DNA of 64,000 nucleotides from Phlebotomus papatasi (taxonomy: Eukaryota > Arthropoda > Insecta > Diptera > Psychodidae): the NCBI RefSeq assembly GCF_024763615.1, contig NC_077222.1, forward strand, positions 79,298,001 through 79,362,000, in the 5' to 3' direction. Positions 1 through 10,200 of this stretch are shown here, one piece after another. The position numbers were made by a program, and so were the translations under genes. How positions within the stretch are numbered: position 1 is the first letter of the stretch; every line of letters starts with the position of its first letter. The notes under the pieces were generated by a model. The model was not told the origin of the DNA. It saw only the letters and a list, made by a program, of their open reading frames with translations, and did not search any database.

Positions 1-503
1 TAAAGATAGCAGCTCAAAATTTTTTCTATAGATAGCCTCCATAGACCTTCTTCAATGTCGTAAGTTTCTTAGAATTCGAACAAAGAATATAGAAAATAAA
101 AAAATATCAAAATTTTTAGTCGTATTTTTGAAATATTTTCCTTGCGGAAGATAACAATTTTTACTTACTTATTTTCCAAAATTTATGCACTGGTGAATAC
201 TTTCTAAATAATTTGAATTTTTTGAATACGAAACCGCTATCTATTTTAGAATTTTACAAAAATTGTTCTCTCAAGAAATATTTTTATTAAAAACGACCAC
301 TTGGGGTAAAAAGTAACAAAAGGTATGGAGCGAAAAGTAACAAAAAGCGAACCAATTTCTGATGTCTCACGGCGAAAAGAAAAGTCATTACCATGACTCG
401 TCGCTTGTTGTTTGCATTGGTCAAACGATTTGCAGTCTCTTGTGTGTATTTTTCTAAAATAGCTTGAAAAGCACTTTTCTCGTTCAGATAGAGAAAACCG
501 GTG
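1..503. other. AT-rich stretch, no gene seen
   Basis: No splice-supported or recognisable coding sequence is visible. Short open frames here have no protein-like composition. The right edge runs into the first 15-bp repeat array at about 504. Confidence 0.6.
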
Positions 504-770
504 GCAGCCAAAATCTCGAAAGCTAAAATCCCGAACGCCAAAATCCCGAAAGCCAAAATCCCGAATTTTCAAAATCCTTAAAGGAATGAAATTATATGGA
601 GGAAAATGTTTAGAATAATTTCCTAAGACACAGAAGATTTCCCTTTGTCTCCAGCAAGCCCGGGTGTAATCGTGGGAGTAGCTATGACACTTTTAAGAAT
701 TCAGGTTTTTGGCCCATTCGGGATTTTGGCTTTCGGGATTTTGTCGTTCGGGATTTTGACCGGGACCCAG
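504..770 (+). mobile_element. Foldback-like element with 15-bp repeat arrays, copy A
   Basis: About five tandem copies of a 15-bp unit close to CCAAAATCCCGAACG lie at 507-580. About three inverted copies, close to CGGGATTTTGG, lie at 715-765. Between them is a unique core of about 120 bp (580-700). The same plan and the same core recur at 60866-61164 in the same orientation and at 43284-43738 in the opposite orientation. Terminal inverted repeats built from short tandem repeats are the hallmark of Drosophila Foldback (FB) elements; kinship with FB is inference. No transposase is seen. Confidence 0.6.
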
Positions 771-1026
771 ACAAAACAGTGTTTTACAAAGGTGTAGATC
801 AATAAATTTTCTATAAAAATATGTCCCCTCGGTATTTTTTCAGATTTACGGAAGCCCGTAATGAAGCGAATCAAAATATGATAATACCCCATGTCTGGTA
901 CTATTTGCCCCATTATTTTTGAGAATAGTCACAAAATTACCTTTTAGAAATCGGCTCGATAAACGTATTTCCTTACAAAATAGAGGAATATTACTTTCGC
1001 GAAGTTGTAGAACGGTAAATTTCCTA

Positions 1027-1162
1027 TGGGCCAATCCATCTCAAGACGACCATAGGGGTACCCTTCATGGTCTTAGATGTTTCTGAATTTTACATATGTT
1101 AAAGTACACGATAAAATAATATACCCCTATTTTTTTTTTTCGTTTTGAGATGGATTGGCCCC
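1027..1162. repeat. Short foldback (MITE-like)
   Basis: An inverted repeat of about 20 bp, GGGCCAATCCATCTCAA, starts near 1028 and has its complement at 1145-1161. The spacer is about 100 bp. The superfamily is not determined. Confidence 0.55.
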
Positions 1163-1262
1163 TATAAAACTGCGCTAATTAGAAATTTTTGAAGCGCTCG
1201 AGTAACTTGTAAAAAATAAAATATCCGTTTTGTAACTTTTTGCCCCAGTCTCCCCTACTTCG

Positions 1263-1405
1263 ACTATCCCTATCATTTCTTCAGTGAACAAGCATCCTTA
1301 TAACGCCTATAAATTTCTAAAAGTCTTGTCCTCTGAAGTCGAATATCTGATTAAAAAATCTCAGTGTTTGGTGTTACTCCGTGTTTGGTGATGCCCCAGT
1401 TTCCC
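1263..1405 (+). repeat. Partial copy of the 19808-20002 palindromic element
   Basis: The sequence matches 19873-20002 closely, from a TTTCTTCA segment through GTCTTGTCCTC and GTGTTTGGTG to the end CCCCAGTTTCCC. The left third of the element is missing or scrambled here. Confidence 0.6.
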
Positions 1406-3064
1406 ATAAATAAATAATTTAAGTATATTTATTTTATTTAAATTTATTTCTCACTGAAAAATTGTACACACTTGTTTTTGCAAAAAAAAATAATTTCACA
1501 CAATAATACTTAATTGCGCTATTAATTAAGTCATGAATCTGTTTGTTCTAATTCCCAAAGGATTCGCATCTATGAACGGGCTTTCTTTGATGACTGTTAT
1601 AAATAATTGAGCAAAAATTTGGAATTTCTTAGTCGTACAGTAGAAAGTCAGCAAACTAGGCTATAAATTTATGCAGAGCATAGAAATTACTTGGTCTATG
1701 TGCATAAAATAATTCTTGTCGTTGATTGCAAATTTTGGAGCTGGCATCTTGACATCTATTCACAATTTTCGAATTAATTTCAATCCTCCTCCTCGTTCAA
1801 CACAGTATGGGATGCCTTTTGTAAGGCATTGGGGTAATGCTGGGGCACATGGAGAGTACATGAAAAGGATGGCTTTACTCAGATTCAAGAGAAAGTTGCA
1901 CAATGGCACAAATTTCCCAAGGTTTTGAGGTATACTGACTTTGGAACATGGTTTGGGAACACATTAATTATAATTGTGTTGAAAAAGAAACGTGGGAGGA
2001 TGGTATATAGCCATTGATGTGAAATCTATCGATGGGTTTAATAATTTTTCGAGAAACGATAAATTTCACGAAGAAGAAAGCACATATCGGAAGAGGTTTT
2101 TCAGCATATTCTGTAAAAGGCGCAATGGAAGCTTTCACTGACTTTCTCTTCGTCTCTCGGGGCATCTCCAATTCTCGAAAATTTCGTGAAAGCCACCGCG
2201 AAGTGAACAAACCACAAAACCGTGTGTAATTACTTCCACTTCTGCAACAACAAAAGACCCTCTTGAGAATAAACGCGAAGGACGTGAAAAGCGATGGTGC
2301 GGGAGGACAAAGAAAGCCTCAAACGAGGATTCAATATCCTGGCTCAGAGTCATAAATTACACAAGTTCAAATAAGAAGCCGCAGCGCTTCTTGCACATGA
2401 ATTCCTCTCTTGGAGAAAAGGACGAGAGCCATGGAGGAGTATTGGAATTTGCGGGCGTTTGTTGTGATTTTCACTTGATTTCCTTCATTTTCATTTGTCT
2501 GTACATGTCATGAGGGAGATTTTCACCAAGAATTACCAATCCCCCATAAACCCACATAGATTTTGGGGCGATTGTGCCATTCTTTTGTTGGATTTTCACC
2601 ATTTCACTTTATTGAACTCTGTGATTGACACGGTGCTTATGTGGTTGGAAAAAAAAGGACTAAAAGTCCTAAATACTGATTAGCCGGCAATTAAAGGTTT
2701 CCCTCTGGATACATCTTCTATTGAGAATCCTCCTGGCAAAATGACCAAACTTCATGTGGATTTGATTGACATGAAAGGGGGAGATTTTTCAACTTTAATT
2801 AACCTTACGATCTCTCAGTTAAGTATTTCCTGAAAACTTTTTCTATGGCATCTACCAAAATTGACATTGAAGAGAACATTATGGTTTTTTAACTGAGCTC
2901 TGGATAAAATTGGGATGAACTTAAAATCAGAATTAATTTAAGGATATATTTGGAATTTTCCCAAAAAAAAACGAGAATTCAATTATTACAAGAATTTCAC
3001 TCAAACTTGAGGCATGATTTTGAAGCAATGAATGGTATAATTTTTGGAATGCGCATCCTAACAT
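1406..3064. other. Non-repetitive DNA downstream of DRC9, no gene seen
   Basis: This flank lies just past the DRC9 stop codon and should hold its 3' UTR (read on the minus strand). A minus-strand ATTAAA lies near 2793 and is a possible polyadenylation signal. Short open frames at 1716-1928 and 2495-2683 resemble no known protein. Confidence 0.45.
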
Positions 3065-6000
3065 TTACTTTTTTCGCTTTCCTTTGCCTTTACCCTTACG
3101 TCCCTTCTTGGATTTCTTGCGTGCCAGAACCCGACGCCACCATCGTTGAATGTTAACAGCAGCATGATTCATCATAAAAAGCAGTAGCTTTTCTTCTTGA
3201 ATCCTCTTTTCCTCAGCTTCCTTCTGTGCCATCAGTCGTATGTACTCCACTTCTTGTGACATGAAACGTCTTTTGAGCAAATCCAATCGTCCACGCTCCT
3301 CCCGAATAATCGCCTCCAGTCGCATAAGCTCCTTACTCCTATCCCCAATGTCCTCGTCGTATTTCCCAATCCATCCCAGCAATTGATCCTGAATTGCTTG
3401 CCTGGAAATTTCACCAGAATTAGTCTCCTATTGAATCAGAGGAAATTTGTACTGGAAAATACTTTCGCTCACGAAGGCGCTCTTCTTCATGGAGATTTCT
3501 CTGCAGGAGATTCTTGTAGAATACCCTCGATTGCTCCACTTGTCTCTTCAGCTCCTGCTGGTTCTTCTTGCTCATCTCACTGATGTTCATCATATTTCTC
3601 TCAGACTGAAATCTAGATGATTGAGGAGACATAACAGGGAAATAGACAGTATGAATGAAATGCTTTTGGAGGGAAATAAAGGAATTTATCATTGAAACTA
3701 TCTGTGTGATAGGATCATTTTCTGCCCCATATAGTGAAAATTATTAAATTCTTTGAATAAATATTGATGATAGGTTTTTCAGATAATTCAGGATTTTCCG
3801 AATTTTCCTGTATTTACATTGTGTTCTCTTTTGGCAAACTGTAAAATATTTACATAAGCTGAGATACTTTGGAGTAACAGAGATTTTTCTGCAGCCACGA
3901 TTTACTTCATTTGACTTTAGTAAATTGATATAATCGTTAAAGTCTAGTTTAAATATTTATGGGGGCCTAGAGAAATTTGCGGTAGCTGAGATTCTTTACC
4001 GGTAACTTTAGAATTTGCAATTTAGAATTCGTGCAAATTTGATTGGGAGTTGAATTTTCCATTGAGAGAAATTTAAATCTTTACCAAAAACCGCAGGTCA
4101 ATACAAGGGTCAATAACTCTTACTGCCGCCTCTCCGGAAGCGTTTTTATCTGGAGAAAGGACTAAATGAACGAATCACTAATATTGACGGTGAGTGATCA
4201 CTAATATTGAATTTTAGCGCGAATCATTCTCCTTACAGAGAAAAAAATATTTTGTAAAATTGTTCGTAAATCTTTGTGAAATCCTATGGCAGACTTACAA
4301 AATGCTCGTGAATCGTATAACCCACAAAAAAGTTCGTAAAATTTTGTACTTTTTTCACAAACATTGTTCGTAAAATGATCATTTGACGAACATTTTTTGT
4401 ACTTTCACAAACATTTGTTCGTAAATTTTCGTAAATACACAAAAAAATTTTGTTTGACAAAAATTTACGAACAAATACGAACAAATGACAAAATTTTACG
4501 AACATTTTTTGTGTGTTTACGAATATTTACGAACAAATGTTTGTAAAAGTACAAAAAATGTTCGTCAAATGATCATTTTACGAATAAAGTTTGTGAAAAA
4601 AATGCAAAATTTTACGAACTTGTTTGTGGGTAATAAGATTCACGAGCATTTCGTAAGTCCTCCATACGATTTCACAAACATTTACGAAAAATTTTACAAA
4701 ATATTTTTTTCTGTGTAGTATAAAAATGTGTTTATCCCTTTAAAGTCGTCTTCAGACTAGATGTTTAGCCCAGTTCCCGTATACTTTAAAATCCTAAATA
4801 ACAACCAAGTAAATCGGTTTTTCAGGATCTAACACATTATTTGCCCTTAACGATCTAAACTGAAGTCAAAATTTTTCTAAAATCTTGACTGATAAAAAAT
4901 TATTAGAGGTGTTAAGCCATATGGCTAAGGTGGTCTTCAGACCAGAGAATTAGCCCAGTTCCCGAAAGCCTCCAAATCTTAAATAGCAAACAATTTTATT
5001 GCTTTTTGAGAGCCTAATAGGTAATTATTTTTGATAATTCAATCCTAAGTTAAATGTTTCAAAAAATTGTGATTGATAAGAAATTACAGCAGTTAAGGCA
5101 TACGGCTAAGCCTCAGTTCTGAAGCCCGTATAAAGACGAGAGGTTCAAAAATTAAGGATCAGAAAAAATCATATTTTCTAACTTCTTAAAGCAAAACATA
5201 ACATTAACCCTTTAAGGACGATTGGAACACCGGTGTCTCATAAAGAAAATAATTTTTCCTGACTACTTGAAATTATTTTTTTCTTATGTTTGTACGTAAT
5301 TGCAAAGTAGAAGGTAAAAGGAATCTAGGATATTTTTTGCAAATCTCTAGGTATTTGCTATATAGTAAATATTTAACCTTAAAAATGACGAATTTTTAAA
5401 TATTCATATTGAAAAATAATTTTAATTATTTTTCATACTTCTAATTTTTTTCAAGCCAAACCGTTTTGAAAAAAGAAACTACAATATTTATATGTAATAT
5501 TTTTCATTAGACTGAAAATTATTATTCATTGGTATTGTCAGAAAAATTACTTAAATTTTTGGGCTATTTTTGTTCTTATCGCTCGTAGAGGTAAAAAATG
5601 CATTGAATAAGAATCTTTTGGATTTTCCAAAGTCAGATGTAAGAGGTTTCATTGATTTTGTTTATCGGTTAATTTTTATTGTTGATTTTCGGTCCGTAAA
5701 AATTGTCTCGTTGTTAAAGGGTTAAAAGATCGTAGGAAAAATTCTGTTTTTGGGTCACGCGTGACCTAATCGTCCTTAAAGGGTTATGCTAAGTTTGGGT
5801 CTAATTAGACGAGGTCAGATTTCGGCTCAGACCACAGAAGCTGAGATTAATACAAAGAATATTATCTAAACCAACCAAAAATCTCAAACATGCCTAATTC
5901 TTGTCCTTGTATCAGTATTTTTGACAATCGAATTTTTAAAGCTATTTGCTGGATTATTATAAGGCCATTACAAAGGAAATTTTCGAAAAAGGATTTCATA

Positions 6001-6955
6001 AAGGTATGGAATCAAAGAAGAACAACATCTGTGATTTTTTCAAATAAATAGTAGCTAATATAAAAATAAATCCTGATGAATGGGGTGAAAAATGTTCACA
6101 GAATGTTCCCTGACATGCTATAAATTGATACTTTGAGACGATGGCTAAGGCCTACGCCGTCAGTACGCTCGGTGAACAATGATGATGGGATAATTTTTAA
6201 GGTGTGAGAAGATGTGTAACTGACATTTGATGATTGATATATTCCTTGTTTTCGCGCTTCTTCTCCTCAATCTCACGTCGACACTTGTCAATGGTATGGA
6301 GCTTGATGGCGAGAATTGCGTCGGTTTTCTTGCGTTCCACCTCATACTTGCGTCTGAGATCTGCCACCTTCATCGTGAACTTGACATTATCCTTGTACAT
6401 TTGGTGCAACATCCGCTCCTTGATGATCTCACGCGCCGATGTCATTTTCATCCTCCATTCAGCTATTTTGCGCAATTCACCCAAATTTTGCAGAATTGTA
6501 TTGGCCTCTATTGATATGCTGTCACGAAAATTTGAAATTTTCTCCACAATCCCAGAATGAGACATAATGTTTAGCAATTCAGAAATTTGGTTGGGTTCCG
6601 GATTGAGTATTGTGAATTTTATAAAGTCGATTTGCTCTTGAGAAAAATGATTATCGATTTGCGAAGGATGTTCCATTATTGCAGGAAGACAAAAGAGTAA
6701 CTCCATGCGTTCTATGAGAATATCAAGAACTCTGATGACTCTGGCAGAGAGAATCTCAAACTCCAATTGTTCATGTCGATCAGTCCAATCTACTGACAGG
6801 TGAGGAAATTAGCTGGAGAGAATGATGGTAAGTGCAAGTAAAGGAGATATCTTACAGTTTTCGTTCTGACCCTTTTTCATTGTCTCTGCAATCACGTCTG
6901 AAATGAGTTTTTGGACCCCATCGTTATCCAGATGCACTGTCGGTACTTCAGACAT
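3065..6955 (-). CDS. DRC9: Dynein regulatory complex subunit 9 (IQ motif-containing protein G)
   Basis: This is a subunit of the nexin-dynein regulatory complex, which ties outer doublets together and tunes dynein activity in motile axonemes. I read four exons: 6955-6856, 6792-6221, 3605-3463 and 3401-3065, giving about 383 residues (human IQCG has about 443). Introns are 63, 2615 and 61 bp. The start is supported by an in-frame TAA 25-27 bases upstream of the ATG. The N-terminus (DGVQKLISDVIAETMKK) aligns with a central segment of human IQCG, so the poorly conserved vertebrate N-terminal region of roughly 140 residues is absent. The rest is charged coiled coil. A WIGKYDEDI block matches the human WMEKYDKD block. 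An IQ motif (about residues 352-368, NIQRWWRRVLARKK) and a Lys/Gly tail close the protein, as in human IQCG. The exon 2 donor is uncertain: 6221 (weak GTTACA) or 6226 (GTCAGT paired with an upstream CTAG acceptor) both keep frame. It is head to head with DRC2. Confidence 0.88.
4235..4715. repeat. 480-bp foldback element in DRC9 intron 2
   Basis: Two arms of about 215 bp are inverted around a centre near 4470. The ends read ACAGAGAAAAAAATATTTTG and its complement ending CTGTG. The arms are themselves built from degenerate repeats of a TTCGTAAA / TTTACGAA motif. No coding capacity is recognised; this is probably a non-autonomous MITE. Confidence 0.7.
4745..5110 (+). repeat. Degenerate tandem pair of a ~180-bp dispersed repeat
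   Basis: Two head-to-tail units begin with GTCTTCAGAC and TTAGCCCAGTTCCCG (4745 and 4927). Each ends near a GTTAAG...TATGGCTAA-like segment. A third relative lies at 46598-46800. The units differ by many substitutions and small indels, so the duplication is old. Confidence 0.6.
5208..5783. mobile_element. piggyBac-like MITE
   Basis: The element is 576 bp, with terminal inverted repeats starting CCCTTTAAGGACGATT and ending in the complement (AATCGTCCTTAAAGGG). The left flank is TTAA; the right flank is TTAT, one base from a TTAA duplication. TTAA targets and CCCTTT-type ends are typical of the piggyBac superfamily. No transposase is present. Confidence 0.65.
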
Positions 6956-7233
6956 CTCACTGTTTGTTCTCAATGCTCTTTACCATCGGAAAATATACGA
7001 ACAGTTACCAAACACTATATAATCAATTTAGATGTTTCCAACAATTCAGTAAATGTGTTTTGGTTGCCATGATTCTCACCTTGGAAACCCTATTTTCGAG
7101 AGTTTATTTTGCCCACAGGTTTTACAGGTCATAGAGAGGTGGTGGCAGTGCTGTCCAGAGGAAGTGCACCAGAAAGTAGATTAAGTTGTTGGATTATTGA
7201 GTAGTTAATTGGATTGAAGGAAATTGGGTAGAG
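6956..7233. promoter_or_regulatory. Shared bidirectional promoter of DRC9 and DRC2
   Basis: Only 278 bp separate the two start codons, and this space must hold both 5' UTRs and both core promoters. I see no clear TATA box placed for either gene; a TATATAA-like string lies near 7017. The segment carries a candidate RFX X-box in its middle. Sharing of one control region by two N-DRC genes is inferred from the spacing and common function. Confidence 0.65.
7063..7088. promoter_or_regulatory. Candidate RFX X-box with adjacent half-site
   Basis: At 7075-7088 the sequence CTCACCTTGGAAAC fits the X-box pattern GTYRCC-N2-RGNAAC at every position but the first. Just before it, GTTGCCATG (7063-7071) is a strong X-box half-site. 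RFX factors drive many ciliary genes across animals through such sites. The motif lies about 130-160 bp upstream of both start codons. Binding is inferred, not shown. Confidence 0.5.
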
Positions 7234-10200
7234 ATGGGTAAGAAGAAGAAGGGAGGAAATAAATTGGCGCGAATGTCGGAGGAGGAGCGAGCCCGATACC
7301 TACAGCACAGAGCAGATATGGAGGAAGAGGCTAGGAGGCGTAAGGAGACCCTCATAGCGCTCTATATGAAAGTAAATATGAAAACAAAAATATAATATAA
7401 AATTTATTACATGCAAAGTTTTAACAGCATTTTCAATCATAAAAATTGTACATTATTCCGAATATTTCTGAGGAATATGAATATAATTTTTGCAGAACAA
7501 ATTAAAGCGAGAGGATGCTTTTACGAGGCTCAATATGGCAAAAATTAACCAAGAATGGCGAAGTATTCTGCGTCAGCTGAAATGTGAGGAACTGAAGGAG
7601 GAAATTAAGTGCGTTGAAGTCTTCTGTGGAGATTCCATTGAGCACAAGAATCAAGTCATTAGACGCCTCCTGTGTGACCTGGATGAGTCTGAAGAACTGT
7701 ACTCTACCATGCTCCATGCACACGTGGAGAATATCGAGAGAATAATCAGTGAGATTGCACCAGGGAGTATGTCTCGAGTGCATGTAATCGATTTAACCCT
7801 ATTTCCTCACAGCTCTTCACTCCGAACGTCTCAAGTTCTGGCACGAGTGGTACGTGACGGAGAAGCAATCGATGCTGGGCCGTTTCCATGGGCAAATGGC
7901 ACGCTACCGTATGCGCAAAGATGCTGCCCAGGAAGACCTCGAGTGCATTTGCTTCGCTCTCGACACTGAAATTTCGCATGATGAACACAATGCTGCTGAA
8001 GACCACATTAAGCGTACCGATGATCTCAGGAATACCATGACAATTCATCTTGAGGAAGTGACAAAGGATTGTGAACAAGCTATGGAGATACTCTGGACAG
8101 ATTTTCAGCAAGTGCTCAACACATACCTTGCCTACACGCAAGAATTTCATGATGAGTATCTCGATTTGAAACGACGCGATGAGGATGACACTAAACTCAT
8201 TCAGGTGCACTATTTTGAGGTGGCCAGAAATACAGAAGTTATCGCTGAACTACGTTATCAGCTCACGGCTGTCCGCGAAGAAAAAGACTTTACAGTGTCT
8301 CAATTGGAAAAGTTTAAAAGAAAGCTACAGCAAAGGTATGATCACTCCAAAGCTGCTCTTGTGATGGGGGCTAAGGAGGACAAGGACCGGATTCGTCGTC
8401 TTGTGGTTGGTAGTTCTAATGCCATCCGCAAACTTCAGAATGTCGTTAAAAAAGGCAATATTCTACTGCAATTAGTGGAGATTTGTGGGAAATTGGAGAC
8501 TGAAAGAGAAAAGGTCATTCCATTCAACAATGAACCAACTAAGAAGTGGTCAGATATTGAGGATACAAAGGATGACTTCAAAAATGTAAGAACTTATAAC
8601 TCTCTTTTAACTTTTTCTACTTTTTATTTTTTAATATTTTTTATTTATTTCTTCTTTATAGTATAAGTTCATATTTACGACAGTCAATCATTATAAGTTT
8701 ATTGGGTTTATTGATTAAAAATTGTTAATGATCTTATTTATGTATAGGAGACCGGATCAGAAAATTAAATTTTCTTTGCGTATCTTTTGAGAAAAAATCT
8801 GCCCCCGACTGATAATACTGAAATATCCGGAATAGGGAGGGAGGTGTTTAGTCTTAATAAATACTCTAACAAACTCTACCTAATTTTGCTCCTGGCTAAT
8901 TCTGCTCTAAACTCAGTATATATTTTCTAATTGGGCTCAAACATTGCCATAGTGCTTCTGCCATCAAATCTTATTGTTTAGTTGATGGGAACTCGAACTC
9001 ATCGGGAAAGTGGAGTCAGTTTCAATACTAAACCTACCAAGACCCGGTCAAATTGACCGGTTTAAAATTAACACATATTTAAACGGTACAATATCACTAC
9101 CAAAATTTCATGAATTTCTATAAATGTGCATGTCATATATTTTTAAATGTTTAAATTTTAATCTTTTGCTCTTTTCCAAGACAAATTTGTTGAGTATCCT
9201 ACCCTACCATGGTTTGTCATTTGACCGAAAAACGACAAAAAACGGTCGGTAGGTTTAGTGTTAAAAAACAGTAACTTCTAAAAATCCATTCGGCGCGGTC
9301 TCCGATCCTGTATCAGTGATTGACTCAATAGAGCATTTCGAGAGTTTTGTTTATCGACCAGTCTAGGAGTCTACCTTCAGGGCATGACAGAGGACGTAGG
9401 GGCACTTTTTCTAACAATAAGAATTCAATTTTATAAATAATTTAGCATTTTCATAAAACATCAGTAACAAATTGGCCGCTTTCGATCAGTATAAAAACGA
9501 TTTCGGTCAGTAGGTATATTTTCGCCAATGAAAAATCATGTTTGATCAGTAAAAAACACATGTTAAATCCGAAAAAGTTAAAATAACATTCCAAAAATGT
9601 TAATTTTACCCTACGGTATTGATCCGAAATCGGTGTAAATATTACCCTTTTTAGGTGTATTATGGGTTAAAGTTACCCTTTTTCATGTTAATTTTACTCT
9701 TAAAAAGGTGTAAAATTAACATTAAAAAATGTTGATATATTTTTACACCTAAAAAGTGTTAAAGTTATGACGAAAAAAGTTAATCGTAGCCTCTTTTTTT
9801 TCTCAGTGAATAGCAAATTCAGTAAATATAAAAAATCTAATTTTATAAAAATCAACTATTCATTTTGAAATGATATTGTCTGTTGATACTGACCAAATTG
9901 ATTACTGACCAAATGGTTTTACAGATTAAGCAGAGCAAATTTGAAATTTTAGTAGACTAACCTAATGGAATAACGAGTTTATACAAAAATACTGCGCATA
10001 CAGCTTCAGATTATACTTACAGAAGTATAAGAAACTTAAAAAAAGAAGAAAAAAACGTTAAGAAACTTTTCCAAAAAATAAATAATGAATAAGAACAATG
10101 ACAAGTAACTCAATTAAGGTATCTTCATAGATAATTAAAAAGTTTATTCTGAAGCCCTTCATTATATTCTCCATAATTAATTCTCATATGACACTTTTAA

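Noticed and set aside
246..572. Protein with repeated FRDFG or AFGIL units
   Set aside because: This is only the translation of the 15-bp repeat array; a multiple of three keeps it open by chance.
504..770. CRISPR-like array
   Set aside because: The 15-bp units are directly adjacent without unique spacers, occur in inverted orientation on the other side, and the DNA is eukaryotic.
4284..4718. Paired similar frames on opposite strands (73 and 77 residues)
   Set aside because: They arise because the two arms of a foldback are complementary.
6227..6560. Plus-strand frames of 95-108 residues
   Set aside because: They are antisense shadows of DRC9 exon 2.
7746..8210. 154-residue minus-strand open frame
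   Set aside because: It is antisense to DRC2 exon 3, which is supported by homology and splice phases.
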